From Erysipelotrichaceae bacterium UBA6182 (GTDB lineage: Bacteria; Bacillota_I; Bacilli_A; Erysipelotrichales; Erysipelotrichaceae), in assembly GCA_002422065.1 (NCBI GenBank), contig DITO01000191.1:1-7613 (forward strand): DNA of 7,613 nt, read 5' to 3'. Positions 1-5,536 of this stretch are shown here, one piece after another (positions within the stretch are counted from its first letter, which is position 1; each line of letters opens with the position of its first letter). The notes below the pieces were generated by a model, which did not search any database, was not told where the DNA came from, and was given only the letters and a program-made list of their open reading frames with translations. A program made the position numbers and the translations under genes.

Positions 1-9
1 TGTTAATTA

Positions 10-27
10 TTGTCGTTGATTGGTTAC
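10..27 (+). repeat. Diverged copy of the TTGACATTGATTAGTTAC motif
   Basis: TTGTCGTTGATTGGTTAC matches the 18-base motif found exactly at 1180-1197 and 1215-1232 at 15 of 18 positions. It lies across the stop codon of the 127 aa gene, so it may mark the downstream edge of that gene or the control region of whatever lies to the left of the window. Confidence 0.45.
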
Positions 28-407
28 ACTTTCCTTAAATTCTTAACCATTTGAATCAAAGCTCCCTGATTATATTCTACCAACTTCTCATCACCGCAAT
101 GAATACACTTGTTTGTACTTAGATTTCTTTCACGCTTAATCGGATTAGCTGGCTTATTCGTACTAACAAGAGTGTAGCCCTCCATATCAACTCTCTTGAC
201 ATAATCTTGAAAGTACACACTTTTCTTGCCACAGCATTTACACACAACATTTACTTGTTCACTGATACCTGCTAAGTCTATTGTAATAGGTCGCTTATTA
301 TCATCTTGAAGCTGTTTAGTTTTACGCTTTGCAGCTTTTAGAGTATCTATATTAATACCAAGTTTTTGTAATAACTCTTTTTCAGCACTGTTTAATGCTA
401 CATCCAT
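24..407 (-). CDS. Hypothetical phage protein with two CxxC pairs (possible zinc-binding)
   Basis: A 127 aa protein of unknown function, last visible gene of the leftward operon. Its start is supported by an AAGGAG site (415-420) 7 bases upstream of the ATG. The N-terminal half (about residues 8-40) is rich in Lys, Gln and Asp and looks helical and basic. Two cysteine pairs follow, C56/C59 (with an extra C58) and C101/C104, spaced about 41 residues apart, which could form one split zinc-binding site. The C-terminal tail (KNLRKV) is basic. Together these suggest a small nucleic-acid-binding or protein-binding phage factor, but this is inference; I recognise no named family. The ribosome-binding site overlaps the stop codon of the 46 aa gene upstream, implying translational coupling. 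The last codons overlap a diverged copy of the repeat motif at 10-27. Confidence 0.85.
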   Translation of the reverse strand: MDVALNSAEKELLQKLGINIDTLKAAKRKTKQLQDDNKRPITIDLAGISEQVNVVCKCCGKKSVYFQDYVKRVDMEGYTLVSTNKPANPIKRERNLSTNKCIHCGDEKLVEYNQGALIQMVKNLRKV

Positions 408-418
408 ATTACTACTCC

Positions 419-559
419 TTAGGATATTTCAGGTTTATATTTGTTACTGTATTTAAACAACTTAATTGTGATTTGTAATCTTTTAAAGAAATTAATACTA
501 GTTAGCCTTGAAGCTCTCCAACATACTTTTAATAAATATAATCTCTGTTTTATAGACAT
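419..559 (-). CDS. Small basic phage protein (46 aa)
   Basis: An unrecognised 46 aa protein in the leftward operon. The start ATG (557-559) has an AAAGGAG site ending 8 bases upstream, inside the end of the preceding gene. The reading frame overlaps the 51 aa gene by 10 bases, and its TAA sits in the ribosome-binding site of the 127 aa gene, so all three are probably translationally coupled. The product has 11 Lys/Arg and a single acidic residue, with hydrophobic and aromatic residues mixed in (SIKQRLYLLK near the N-terminus). It could be an amphipathic membrane-active or nucleic-acid-binding peptide. There is no clean membrane segment. Function unknown; gene call rests on start signal and packing. 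Confidence 0.6.
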   Translation of the reverse strand: MSIKQRLYLLKVCWRASRLTSINFFKRLQITIKLFKYSNKYKPEIS

Positions 560-705
560 TTTCTAATCTCCTTTCCGCTTTTTTTGCGGATTATGACAAC
601 TGGTTGAAAAGGTTGTTTTACGGCAACCATATTATATACTGGTTTGCCACCAACGCAATGAACTGCACTTGTTTTAACTTTAATCTTTTTGACTTTTTCT
701 GGCAT
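550..705 (-). CDS. Small basic phage protein (51 aa)
   Basis: An unrecognised 51 aa protein. The start ATG (703-705) follows a strong GGGAGG site (714-719) with about 8 bases of spacing. The N-terminus is highly charged (EKVKKIKVK), the middle is hydrophobic and beta-like (PVYNMVAV, QPVVII), and the C-terminus is basic again (RKKSGKEIRK). It contains two cysteines, C17 and C50. The last 10 bases overlap the start of the 46 aa gene. The packing into a short-gene operon and the good Shine-Dalgarno site support a real gene; no function can be assigned. Confidence 0.65.
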   Translation of the reverse strand: MPEKVKKIKVKTSAVHCVGGKPVYNMVAVKQPFQPVVIIRKKSGKEIRKCL

Positions 706-708
706 TGT

Positions 709-756
709 TTAGTCCTCCCTTAAATTAAAAATAGCATTGGTTAGTATTAAATACAT
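709..756 (-). CDS. Possible 15-codon leader peptide
   Basis: A 15 aa reading frame (MYLILTNAIFNLRED) fills the gap between the 61 aa and 51 aa genes. An AGGAGG sequence lies upstream but about 14 bases from the ATG, longer than usual. Its stop codon runs into the GGGAGGAC ribosome-binding site of the 51 aa gene, so translation could couple the neighbours. It may equally be chance. Confidence 0.2.
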   Translation of the reverse strand: MYLILTNAIFNLRED

Positions 757-764
757 TATCTTAT

Positions 765-950
765 CTAATCCCTCCTTGTCTTAGCTGGTCTAATAAACTT
801 TGATTTGTTAACCATTTCAATAGGGATGCGCTCACCCATATCTACATCATACGCAGTTTTAGCGTCTTTCCTGTCTACGAAAGCAGCGTTACCATATTCT
901 GTTTCGTAGAAGCCTTTCTTAAAGTTAGTCCATACTTTCGTATCTGTCAT
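765..950 (-). CDS. Hypothetical early phage protein (61 aa)
   Basis: First gene of the leftward operon, 61 aa, starting about 30 bases downstream of the predicted transcription start. The ATG (948-950) is preceded by AGGAGG with 8 bases of spacing, a near-ideal start. The protein is charged and soluble, with an aromatic N-terminal part (VWTNFKKGFYETEYG) and a basic C-terminus (RPAKTRRD). I recognise no family. Position right behind a strong sigma70 promoter fits an immediate-early gene. Its C-terminal codons contain AGGAGG, which could serve the following tiny frame. Confidence 0.8.
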   Translation of the reverse strand: MTDTKVWTNFKKGFYETEYGNAAFVDRKDAKTAYDVDMGERIPIEMVNKSKFIRPAKTRRD

Positions 951-985
951 GTTCCGTGCCTCCTGTATTTATTCTGTATACCCCT

Positions 986-1014
986 ATTCTACCATACTTT
1001 TTTAAATCTGTCAA
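986..1014 (-). promoter_or_regulatory. Strong sigma70 promoter of the leftward operon
   Basis: On the minus strand a perfect -35 TTGACA (1009-1014), a 17-base spacer and a -10 TAGAAT (986-991) preceded by TGG, an extended -10. Transcription would begin near 979 and run left into the 61, 51, 46 and 127 aa genes. The bases just upstream of the -35 are CCCCC, a feature shared with the other leftward promoter at 2605-2632. Confidence 0.85.
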
Positions 1015-1064
1015 GGGGGTTTTTTACAATTGTTTTGCTCGTAACTGTCCAGCAACACAGTGCA

Positions 1065-1094
1065 TTTAATTGTAGCGTGTTTAATTGTAGCGTG
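1065..1094. repeat. Perfect 15 bp tandem repeat (two units)
   Basis: TTTAATTGTAGCGTG occurs twice in direct succession (1065-1079, 1080-1094). The core TTTAATTGT also appears at 1491-1499 and 2569-2577, and a related GCGTATTTAAAT lies near 2584. Such iterated short units near a promoter may be protein-binding sites. Confidence 0.85.
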
Positions 1095-1179
1095 TTATGC
1101 CATGATAACAAATAACAAATAACGAATAACAATGCAACATAATAAACAAATAACTAGTGCTAGAAGCCCCTTTTAAATA

Positions 1180-1232
1180 TTGACATTGATTAGTTACCTA
1201 AGCAATGTAAATTTTTGACATTGATTAGTTAC
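1180..1232 (+). promoter_or_regulatory. Two exact 18 bp motif copies (putative binding sites)
   Basis: TTGACATTGATTAGTTAC occurs exactly at 1180-1197 and 1215-1232, starts 35 bases apart. The first six bases equal a sigma70 -35, and the second copy is followed after 18 bases by TATTCT (1239-1244), a weak -10. No gene lies to the right on the + strand for about 1.6 kb, so operator or iteron function is at least as likely as promoter function. Confidence 0.6.
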
Positions 1233-1403
1233 TCATAGTATTCTCGTAGAGTACTTGTTTTATTTAAGTGTTATAGGTACTGTGTTATTCCTTATTTTAG
1301 AAAAATATATTCTTAAAAGAGAGAGATTAACAATAGACAGATGAGATTGGAGTAAGAGCAAGAAACCAAAAATTGTAAGCTTAGATAATAGAGGTGATAA
1401 AGA

Positions 1404-1417
1404 CCAATCAATGTCAA
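1404..1417 (-). promoter_or_regulatory. Minus-strand copy of the regulatory motif
   Basis: TTGACATTGATTGG reads on the minus strand at the inner end of the right inverted-repeat arm, mirroring the copy at 1180. It differs from the 14-base core TTGACATTGATTAG at one position. No matching -10 stands at a normal sigma70 distance. Confidence 0.55.
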
Positions 1418-1515
1418 TAATAAAAAGGGGATATTAACACTAGTTATTTGTTTATTATGTTATATTGTATCATTGTTTATTGTTATCGTATTTAATTGTT
1501 ATTGATTAATAACAT

Positions 1516-1560
1516 AGCTGCAAGCAATTAATCAACATAAAAAATTGACATTGATTCCCA
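1516..1560. repeat. 45 bp direct repeat, copy 1 (copy 2 at 1723-1767)
   Basis: Both copies begin AGCTG, then YAAGCAATTAATCAA, a spacer, then ATTGWCATTGATT. I count 36 of 45 matches. Each copy pairs a left half-site (TTAATCAA) with a right half-site of the TTGACATTGATT motif (1545-1556 here), giving a dyad. The copies are 207 bases apart and flank the GC-richer patch of the control region. Confidence 0.7.
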
Positions 1561-1722
1561 CAATGGCAGTGGCGTGTTTAAATACCCAGTACGGTCAATT
1601 AATTTAAATGGTCATTGCACCATTGCCATGCAATTAAAATCCAATGGCGGGCATCCTCGCATGAAATTCCGGCACATCCGCATCCACATCCACAATGGGT
1701 TATAATAATGCTTGCTAATACA

Positions 1723-1767
1723 AGCTGTAAGCAATTAATCAATGTCATTAATTGTCATTGATTGGCA
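1723..1767. repeat. 45 bp direct repeat, copy 2, with motif dyad
   Basis: Second copy of the 1516-1560 repeat. Here the dyad is well formed: AATCAATGTCA (1737-1747) faces TGTCATTGATT (1753-1763), 10 of 11 bases matching as an inverted repeat. The repeat starts within a small hairpin with GCTTG/CAAGC arms (1710-1725). Confidence 0.7.
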
Positions 1768-1780
1768 TGAAATGAGCAAC

Positions 1781-1806
1781 AAAAAACCCTGCTTTTGAGG
1801 GCAGGG
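1781..1806 (-). terminator. Intrinsic terminator of the leftward 124/77 aa unit
   Basis: Read on the minus strand: CCCTGC stem, an 8-base loop, GCAGGG stem, then six T residues. It begins 7 bases after the stop codon of the 77 aa gene, exactly where a factor-independent terminator should lie. It insulates the control region from leftward readthrough. Confidence 0.9.
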
Positions 1807-1813
1807 CAATTTA

Positions 1814-2047
1814 TTATAACTTGTTGTCAATGGTGAATTGCATGGCTTCGATATAGGCATCTAACATTATATCTGGTCTTTTTGTGGCAACTTCTTGCCA
1901 ACCATCACAATTTGCATCTTCGTAAATCCATCTGATTCTCGTATCCCATCTCTTTTGATATGGATCGCCTAAATCAAAAACTTTTAATTCCAAATCACTA
2001 ACAAATTTATAGGCTTTATAAACCTGTGGATTGCCATCAATTTTCAT
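1814..2047 (-). CDS. Hypothetical phage protein (77 aa)
   Basis: An unrecognised 77 aa protein, second gene of the leftward unit. I chose the ATG at 2045-2047 (MKIDGNPQVY) because GAGG sits 6 bases upstream. An in-frame ATG four codons earlier (2057-2059) has no Shine-Dalgarno site. The protein is soluble and mixed-charge, with many aromatic residues (three Trp, four Tyr) and a single Cys. An aromatic central stretch (RWDTRIRWIYEDANCDGW) precedes an acidic helix-like C-terminus (DIMLDAYIEAMQ). Base composition is like the rest of the phage, unlike the neighbouring 124 aa gene. It is followed directly by a good terminator. Confidence 0.75.
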   Translation of the reverse strand: MKIDGNPQVYKAYKFVSDLELKVFDLGDPYQKRWDTRIRWIYEDANCDGWQEVATKRPDIMLDAYIEAMQFTIDNKL

Positions 2048-2076
2048 AATAAACCTCATAAAATCAATAAGTTAGT

Positions 2077-2097
2077 GGGGAGGTTGTTAGCCTCCCC
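2077..2097. other. Strong 7 bp hairpin between the 124 and 77 aa genes
   Basis: GGGGAGG and CCTCCCC pair around a 7-base loop. It starts 6 bases after the stop codon of the 124 aa gene on the minus strand but is not followed by a T-tract there, so full termination is unlikely. It may protect the 3' end of the upstream message or lower expression of the 77 aa gene. On the + strand it is followed by TGTTTGTTATT, so it may slow rightward transcription. Confidence 0.7.
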
Positions 2098-2103
2098 TGT
2101 TTG

Positions 2104-2478
2104 TTATTCTTCTTCGTAAGTTTTACCGAAGGCAACTTCGAGAGCTGAGATGGTTTGTTTCTTTAGCTTCTCGTCGGCATCCGATTCCATAACTTTCTTA
2201 CAGGCGGATGTGAAGGCGTCCAGACGAGTCCGGTCTACCTTCGGCATCCCTTCCATTAGCCACACCCACTTGTCGGCGAACAGGTCTGGCCACTTTTTGG
2301 TATCCTTCTCGTTGGCCGTGAGCCGTGAGATGAGAACAAACAATCCATAATTGGCCAGATAGTCTTTTGACGCAGAAGGTAGGTCATTGATGCCTTCCCC
2401 ATTGACTGTTGTAATATCGTCTACTTTGAGGAGGCCTGCCGTTCCGTATTTCCTATTTACTTCACTAATCTTTTCCAT
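2104..2478 (-). CDS. GC-rich hypothetical protein (124 aa), moron-like
   Basis: An unrecognised 124 aa protein. The ATG (2476-2478) follows AAGGAG with 7 bases of spacing. The product looks soluble and mostly helical. The N-terminal part (residues 1-35) has a Gly/Asp-rich segment, then comes a hydrophobic stretch around residues 43-53 (ANYGLFVLISR), a Trp-rich part (KKWPDLFADKWVWLMEG, about 61-77) and a charged C-terminal helix ending in an acidic tail (YEEE). By my count the gene is about 48% GC, against roughly 37% in a sampled part of the terminase gene. It has its own sigma70 promoter, a structured leader and sits at the boundary between leftward and rightward genes. This pattern resembles moron genes (often host-modifying or exclusion functions), but the role is unknown. 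Confidence 0.85.
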   Translation of the reverse strand: MEKISEVNRKYGTAGLLKVDDITTVNGEGINDLPSASKDYLANYGLFVLISRLTANEKDTKKWPDLFADKWVWLMEGMPKVDRTRLDAFTSACKKVMESDADEKLKKQTISALEVAFGKTYEEE

Positions 2479-2506
2479 TGTATTACTCCTTTATTGTGGT
2501 ATTTAC

Positions 2507-2563
2507 GCCACATCATTAGATATTCTAAGCCGATATGTCGGCTGGCGGTAACTAATGATGGCG
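2507..2563. promoter_or_regulatory. Long stem-loop in the leader of the 124 aa gene
   Basis: Outer arms 2507-2519 and 2552-2563 (CATCATTAG facing CTAATGATG plus flanking CGCC/GGCG pairs, with a two-base bulge) enclose a perfect inner hairpin, AGCCGA-TATG-TCGGCT (2528-2543). It lies between the promoter and the ribosome-binding site of the 124 aa gene, so it would form in the 5' leader of that message. It could control translation or mRNA stability, or as DNA serve as an operator dyad. Confidence 0.75.
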
Positions 2564-2604
2564 ATGTATTTAATTGTCAAAGAGCGTATTTAAATTATGA
2601 TTGG

Positions 2605-2632
2605 ATTATACATTAATACATAACAAAGTCAA
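2605..2632 (-). promoter_or_regulatory. Sigma70 promoter of the 124 aa gene
   Basis: On the minus strand TTGACT (2627-2632), a 16-base spacer, and a perfect TATAAT (2605-2610). Transcription would begin near 2598, leaving a leader of about 120 bases before the 124 aa start. The -35 is preceded by CCCC, as in the promoter at 986-1014. Confidence 0.85.
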
Positions 2633-2835
2633 GGGGTGTATTTATGGGGTATATACTCAAAGAAACACCTCACCCCCCACCGAGCACCAGAGGGGTACTT
2701 GAGGGGAGTGAAGACCGGAGTCTCGGAACACACATCAAGTTTTTAAATCGCCTACTGAGGTAGAACAACTACACTTTGTGGCATCTGTGTATTAATAACA
2801 GTTAAAAAATATATTTTCACCAGCGTGTAGATTCC
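2633..2835. other. GC-rich intergenic patch with iterated G-tracts
   Basis: No gene. Four GGGG tracts occur at 2633-2636, 2646-2649, 2692-2695 and 2703-2706, the last two within GAGGGG units 11 bases apart. They surround a C-rich block (CACCCCCCAC near 2671-2680). The stretch 2641-2760 is about 51% GC by my count, well above the surroundings. Lying directly upstream of the small-terminase gene, it is a plausible packaging-recognition (cos or pac) region. That is inference from position and composition only. Confidence 0.35.
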
Positions 2836-2864
2836 TTGCAGTTGCATAAAAAGTGTGGTATGCT
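2836..2864 (+). promoter_or_regulatory. Probable promoter of the rightward late operon
   Basis: TTGCAG (2836-2841), a 17-base spacer and TATGCT (2859-2864) with the TGG extension just before the -10. Each hexamer matches consensus at four of six positions, and the extended -10 strengthens it. A start near 2871 would leave a leader of about 25 bases before the small-terminase ATG. Confidence 0.6.
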
Positions 2865-2895
2865 AGGGCAAAAGGCGGAACTAGGATTTGTATAG

Positions 2896-3342
2896 ATGAC
2901 ACCAGAAGATTCTAAAATAATGATTGACCTTCTAGCTGATGGTTTAAAGCCAAAAGAAGTTGCTGGCCTTATAGGTGTGCCTACAGCAACTATATACAAT
3001 AAGATTAAAGAACTTAAGCAAGAAGAATCCAACTTGTTGGCTTACGATAAGAATAGGTATTTAGACCTAATTCAAGTACAACAAAGAATAATCGCAAATG
3101 TTACTGATGAAAAGTTAGTTGCTGCGCCAGTACAGCATCTTGCCTCTGCGTACGCTCAGTTTGGTAAGATGGAACAATTGATTCAAGGGAAGCCTACTGA
3201 GATACACGGTCTGATGGGTTATCTCTTACACTTGGAGAAAGAAGATATCGAGAAAGCACAAAATGCTGCGGATAACAGTGACGCTGTTGACGCTTCTTTT
3301 GTTTCCCCCTCCTCTCCTGAGCAACTTGAATTGGACTTGTGA
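2896..3342 (+). CDS. Putative terminase small subunit
   Basis: A 148 aa protein that probably recognises phage DNA and hands it to the large terminase at the start of packaging. Residues about 10-40 form a helix-turn-helix typical of small terminases and Hin-like domains (ADGLKPKEVAGLIGVPTATI). A helical middle part (about 50-115) fits the oligomerisation region. The C-terminus is acidic and low-complexity (SSPEQLELDL), as expected of a flexible tail that contacts the large subunit. Length is typical. The ATG has an AGGA site with about 9 bases of spacing and lies just after a promoter. The assignment rests on this fold and position two genes before the large terminase; sequence similarity of small terminases is low, so another HTH regulator remains possible. 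Confidence 0.7.
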   Translation: MTPEDSKIMIDLLADGLKPKEVAGLIGVPTATIYNKIKELKQEESNLLAYDKNRYLDLIQVQQRIIANVTDEKLVAAPVQHLASAYAQFGKMEQLIQGKPTEIHGLMGYLLHLEKEDIEKAQNAADNSDAVDASFVSPSSPEQLELDL

Positions 3343-3343
3343 T

Positions 3344-3580
3344 ATGAAAGATTTCTTTGGAAAGAAAGCATTGTTGGCAGTGATTGATACGGTGGGAGAT
3401 ATTAGTCAGCACTTTAATCCTAATCCTCCTATACAAAGATATACTTATCCGCAACCTACTGATGCGGAAAAAGTAGAAATTGAACGACTTATGAAGAAGC
3501 ACGGTGTTAATGTTGCTATACAAGAACATGGGCAGATACCATACTTCTTTAGAGATGGACAGAAGATTAAATTTCAATAG
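3344..3580 (+). CDS. Hypothetical protein between terminase genes (78 aa)
   Basis: An unrecognised 78 aa protein. I place the start at ATG 3344, one base after the small-terminase stop, rather than at an upstream ATG (3263) that would overlap the terminase gene by 80 bases. There is no strong Shine-Dalgarno site, so reinitiation by coupled ribosomes is likely. The N-terminus is helical and mildly amphipathic (GKKALLAVIDTVGDI), followed by a Pro/Tyr-rich linker (NPNPPIQRYTYPQPT), a charged helix (DAEKVEIERLMKKHG) and a short C-terminal part. Its place suggests a packaging or head accessory role, without direct evidence. Confidence 0.7.
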   Translation: MKDFFGKKALLAVIDTVGDISQHFNPNPPIQRYTYPQPTDAEKVEIERLMKKHGVNVAIQEHGQIPYFFRDGQKIKFQ

Positions 3581-3587
3581 GATTGAT

Positions 3588-4037
3588 ATGAAAGAGATAC
3601 AGTTAACTCAAGGTTATATTGCTTTAATAGATGATGAAGACTTTGAAAGAGTTTCTAAGATTAACTGGCATGTTCATAAGTCTCGCCAACGAAGATACGG
3701 AAGAAACAAGAAGATAGGTTATCTTCACAACTTTATAATGAATACACCTGAAGATATGGAAGTTGACCATAAGGACTGGGATGGTCTTAACTGCCAAAAA
3801 TATAATATGGAAAACACAACCAGATCTAAGAATGCTCAGAATATGCACAGAACAAGAGAAGGTTTTGTTGGTGTTTACTATGATAATAGAGATAAGACAA
3901 TATTTAGTTCTATAGGATTTGCTGGTAAGAATATTTACATTGGTAGATTTAATAGTGAAGTAGAAGCTGCGATTGCTTATAATAGTAAAGCAATAGAACT
4001 GTTTGGTAGTAACGCTCAACTTAATAAGGTAGACTAA
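3588..4037 (+). CDS. HNH endonuclease with AP2 DNA-binding domain
   Basis: A 149 aa free-standing HNH nuclease of the homing type. The N-terminal segment (IQLTQGYIALIDDEDFERVS) is the lead-in common to this family. The HNH core spans about residues 44-88: H47, the D60-H61 pair, D65-G66-L67-N68 and the R79/N82 end (TRSKNAQNMH). The usual LNNR is LNCQ here. Residues about 92-146 are an AP2-type domain (GFVGVYYD, then IYIGRFNSEVEAAIAYN), which binds DNA. The start ATG follows AGGA by 5 bases. The stop overlaps the large-terminase start by one base (TAATG). HNH genes often sit beside terminases; it may be a selfish homing gene or a packaging helper nuclease. The core residues look intact, so it is probably active. 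Confidence 0.9.
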   Translation: MKEIQLTQGYIALIDDEDFERVSKINWHVHKSRQRRYGRNKKIGYLHNFIMNTPEDMEVDHKDWDGLNCQKYNMENTTRSKNAQNMHRTREGFVGVYYDNRDKTIFSSIGFAGKNIYIGRFNSEVEAAIAYNSKAIELFGSNAQLNKVD

Positions 4038-5536
4038 TGCCACTTAATCCAATAGTTCTTAATAAATTTAGAGAATGGCGTCTTGACGCTGTGAAGTTTG
4101 TTGAGGAAGTGCTCCTAGTAAACAAACCACATATAAAAATATCTACTCAACAAAGAGAGTTCTTAGAAGCACTTCCTCATCAAAAGCGCATATCTATTAG
4201 ATCTGGTCATGGTACTGGTAAAGATGCCAGTGCATCGTGGGCAATACTTTGGTTCCTAACAACTAGAGTTTATGCTAAAGTAGTTTGTACTGCTCCAACA
4301 GCAAGACAATTAAATGACATCCTTTGGTCTGAGATAAGTAAGTGGATACGGGAATCTGCTATTCAAGAAGAGTTTGTAGTTCAGAGAGATAAGATATTCA
4401 ATAAAAATGCAAGCAAGGAATGGTGGGCGAGAGCAGTTTCTCCGTCTGTAAGAGCTGACCCTGCTGACCAGGCTGAAACTCTTGCTGGTTTCCATGGAGA
4501 TCATCTACTGATAATCATAGATGAGGCATCTGGTGTTGAAGATCCAGTCTTCATACCGATTGAAGGTGCTCTCACACAGGAAGATAATAGAGTTATGCTG
4601 ATTGGTAACCCAACTAAAAATAAAGGATACTTCCATGATACTCAATTCCACCCAGAAATACGTAAGCAGTGGTATAGACTCCACTGGGATAGTAGAGACT
4701 CTGAAAACGTTAAATCTGATTATCCCTCTTATATGGCTAACAAGTACGGTGTTGATTCTAATGTGTTTAGAATACGTGTTGCTGGTGAACCGCCGCTTGA
4801 AGATGAGAGAACGCTTATACCATTACACTGGGCAGAGCAGTGCATCGGCAAAGAAATGGAAATTAGTGATGAGGAGCCTATTTACTTAGGTTGTGATATT
4901 GCTCGGTATGGTGAGGATAGGAGTATTATACTCCCACGGCATGGTTTGCGAATTCTTCCTTGGCTAACCTTTCAGGGTATGAATACGATTACACTAGCTG
5001 GGCATATAATGCAGACCTATACTGAAGTAAATGCCGAAGGCTGTGGTATTGATGTTATAGGTGTAGGGGCTGGAGTTGCAGACTACCTCAGAAAACAAAG
5101 AATGCCTGGGTTATTTGATGTGAATGTTAGTTGGGCATCATCAGATCCATTGAAATATGCTCTCTTACGAGATGAACTCTGGTGGAGAATTCGTGAAAAC
5201 TGTATGTATGGTTACTATTCTTTTCCAGATATTAAACTACCTGGTGAAACTCTCAGTATAGGGCAAGAATTGGCTAATGAATTATCATCTCCACACTATG
5301 AGTTTAATAAAAATGGTGCTGTTAAGGTGGAATCTAAGAAGGATATGAAGAAAAGAGGGATTGCATCTCCAAATATTGCAGATTCTCTTGGCATTACTGA
5401 GTTCTTCTACTCATATTCTACTAAGATTTTTAGAAAGCAAGTAGTTGTTAATAAAAGTAAGCATAATTATCCTAGACCTTCTATTAACTCAGCAAGGAAA
5501 AGGATACGTGGTACTAATAACTGGATGACAGTATAG
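4037..5536 (+). CDS. terL: Terminase large subunit (ATPase and nuclease)
   Basis: A 499 aa packaging motor that pumps phage DNA into the prohead and cuts it. The N-terminal ATPase has a Walker A motif at residues 56-62 (SGHGTGK), a Walker B with catalytic glutamate at 158-163 (LIIIDE), and a coupling motif at 188-192 (LIGNP). The C-terminal RNase H-like nuclease has the expected acidic residues: D287 (YLGCDIARYGED), D339 (CGIDVIGVGAGV) and D449 (NIADSLGITEFF). Length is normal and no frameshift is seen. The start overlaps the HNH stop by one base and has no strong Shine-Dalgarno site, suggesting coupled translation. The C-terminal 40 residues are basic and divergent. Confidence 0.97.
   Translation: MPLNPIVLNKFREWRLDAVKFVEEVLLVNKPHIKISTQQREFLEALPHQKRISIRSGHGTGKDASASWAILWFLTTRVYAKVVCTAPTARQLNDILWSEISKWIRESAIQEEFVVQRDKIFNKNASKEWWARAVSPSVRADPADQAETLAGFHGDHLLIIIDEASGVEDPVFIPIEGALTQEDNRVMLIGNPTKNKGYFHDTQFHPEIRKQWYRLHWDSRDSENVKSDYPSYMANKYGVDSNVFRIRVAGEPPLEDERTLIPLHWAEQCIGKEMEISDEEPIYLGCDIARYGEDRSIILPRHGLRILPWLTFQGMNTITLAGHIMQTYTEVNAEGCGIDVIGVGAGVADYLRKQRMPGLFDVNVSWASSDPLKYALLRDELWWRIRENCMYGYYSFPDIKLPGETLSIGQELANELSSPHYEFNKNGAVKVESKKDMKKRGIASPNIADSLGITEFFYSYSTKIFRKQVVVNKSKHNYPRPSINSARKRIRGTNNWMTV

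Larger units (their letters stand above)
1136..1461. repeat. 326 bp element with 58 bp imperfect inverted arms
   Basis: The arms are 1136-1193 and 1404-1461. The outer 24 bases of each arm are perfect inverted copies (from AACATAATAAAC to AACTAGTG). The inner 34 bases match at 27 positions by my alignment, giving 51 of 58. Each arm ends inward with a CCCCTTTT tract and then a TTGACATTGATTRG motif pointing into the 210-base centre. The centre holds a second motif copy but no gene. It could be a large cruciform or origin structure, an invertible regulatory segment, or a defunct small element with terminal inverted repeats. No target-site duplication is evident. Confidence 0.8.
1021..1780. other. 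Repeat-rich non-coding control region
   Basis: About 760 bases with no open frame that has both length and a ribosome-binding site on either strand. It is mostly very AT-rich and carries the tandem repeat at 1065-1094, AATAAC-type short repeats (1104-1130), the inverted-repeat element 1136-1461, the 45-base direct repeats at 1516-1560 and 1723-1767, and several regulatory-motif copies. A more GC-rich patch (about 1557-1700) contains a small ATGGT/ACCAT hairpin near 1608-1623 and a CATCCR hexamer run (1674-1690). Position between two leftward units, high AT and repeat density fit a replication origin or master control region. I see no clear DnaA box, so the role is inferred. Confidence 0.6.
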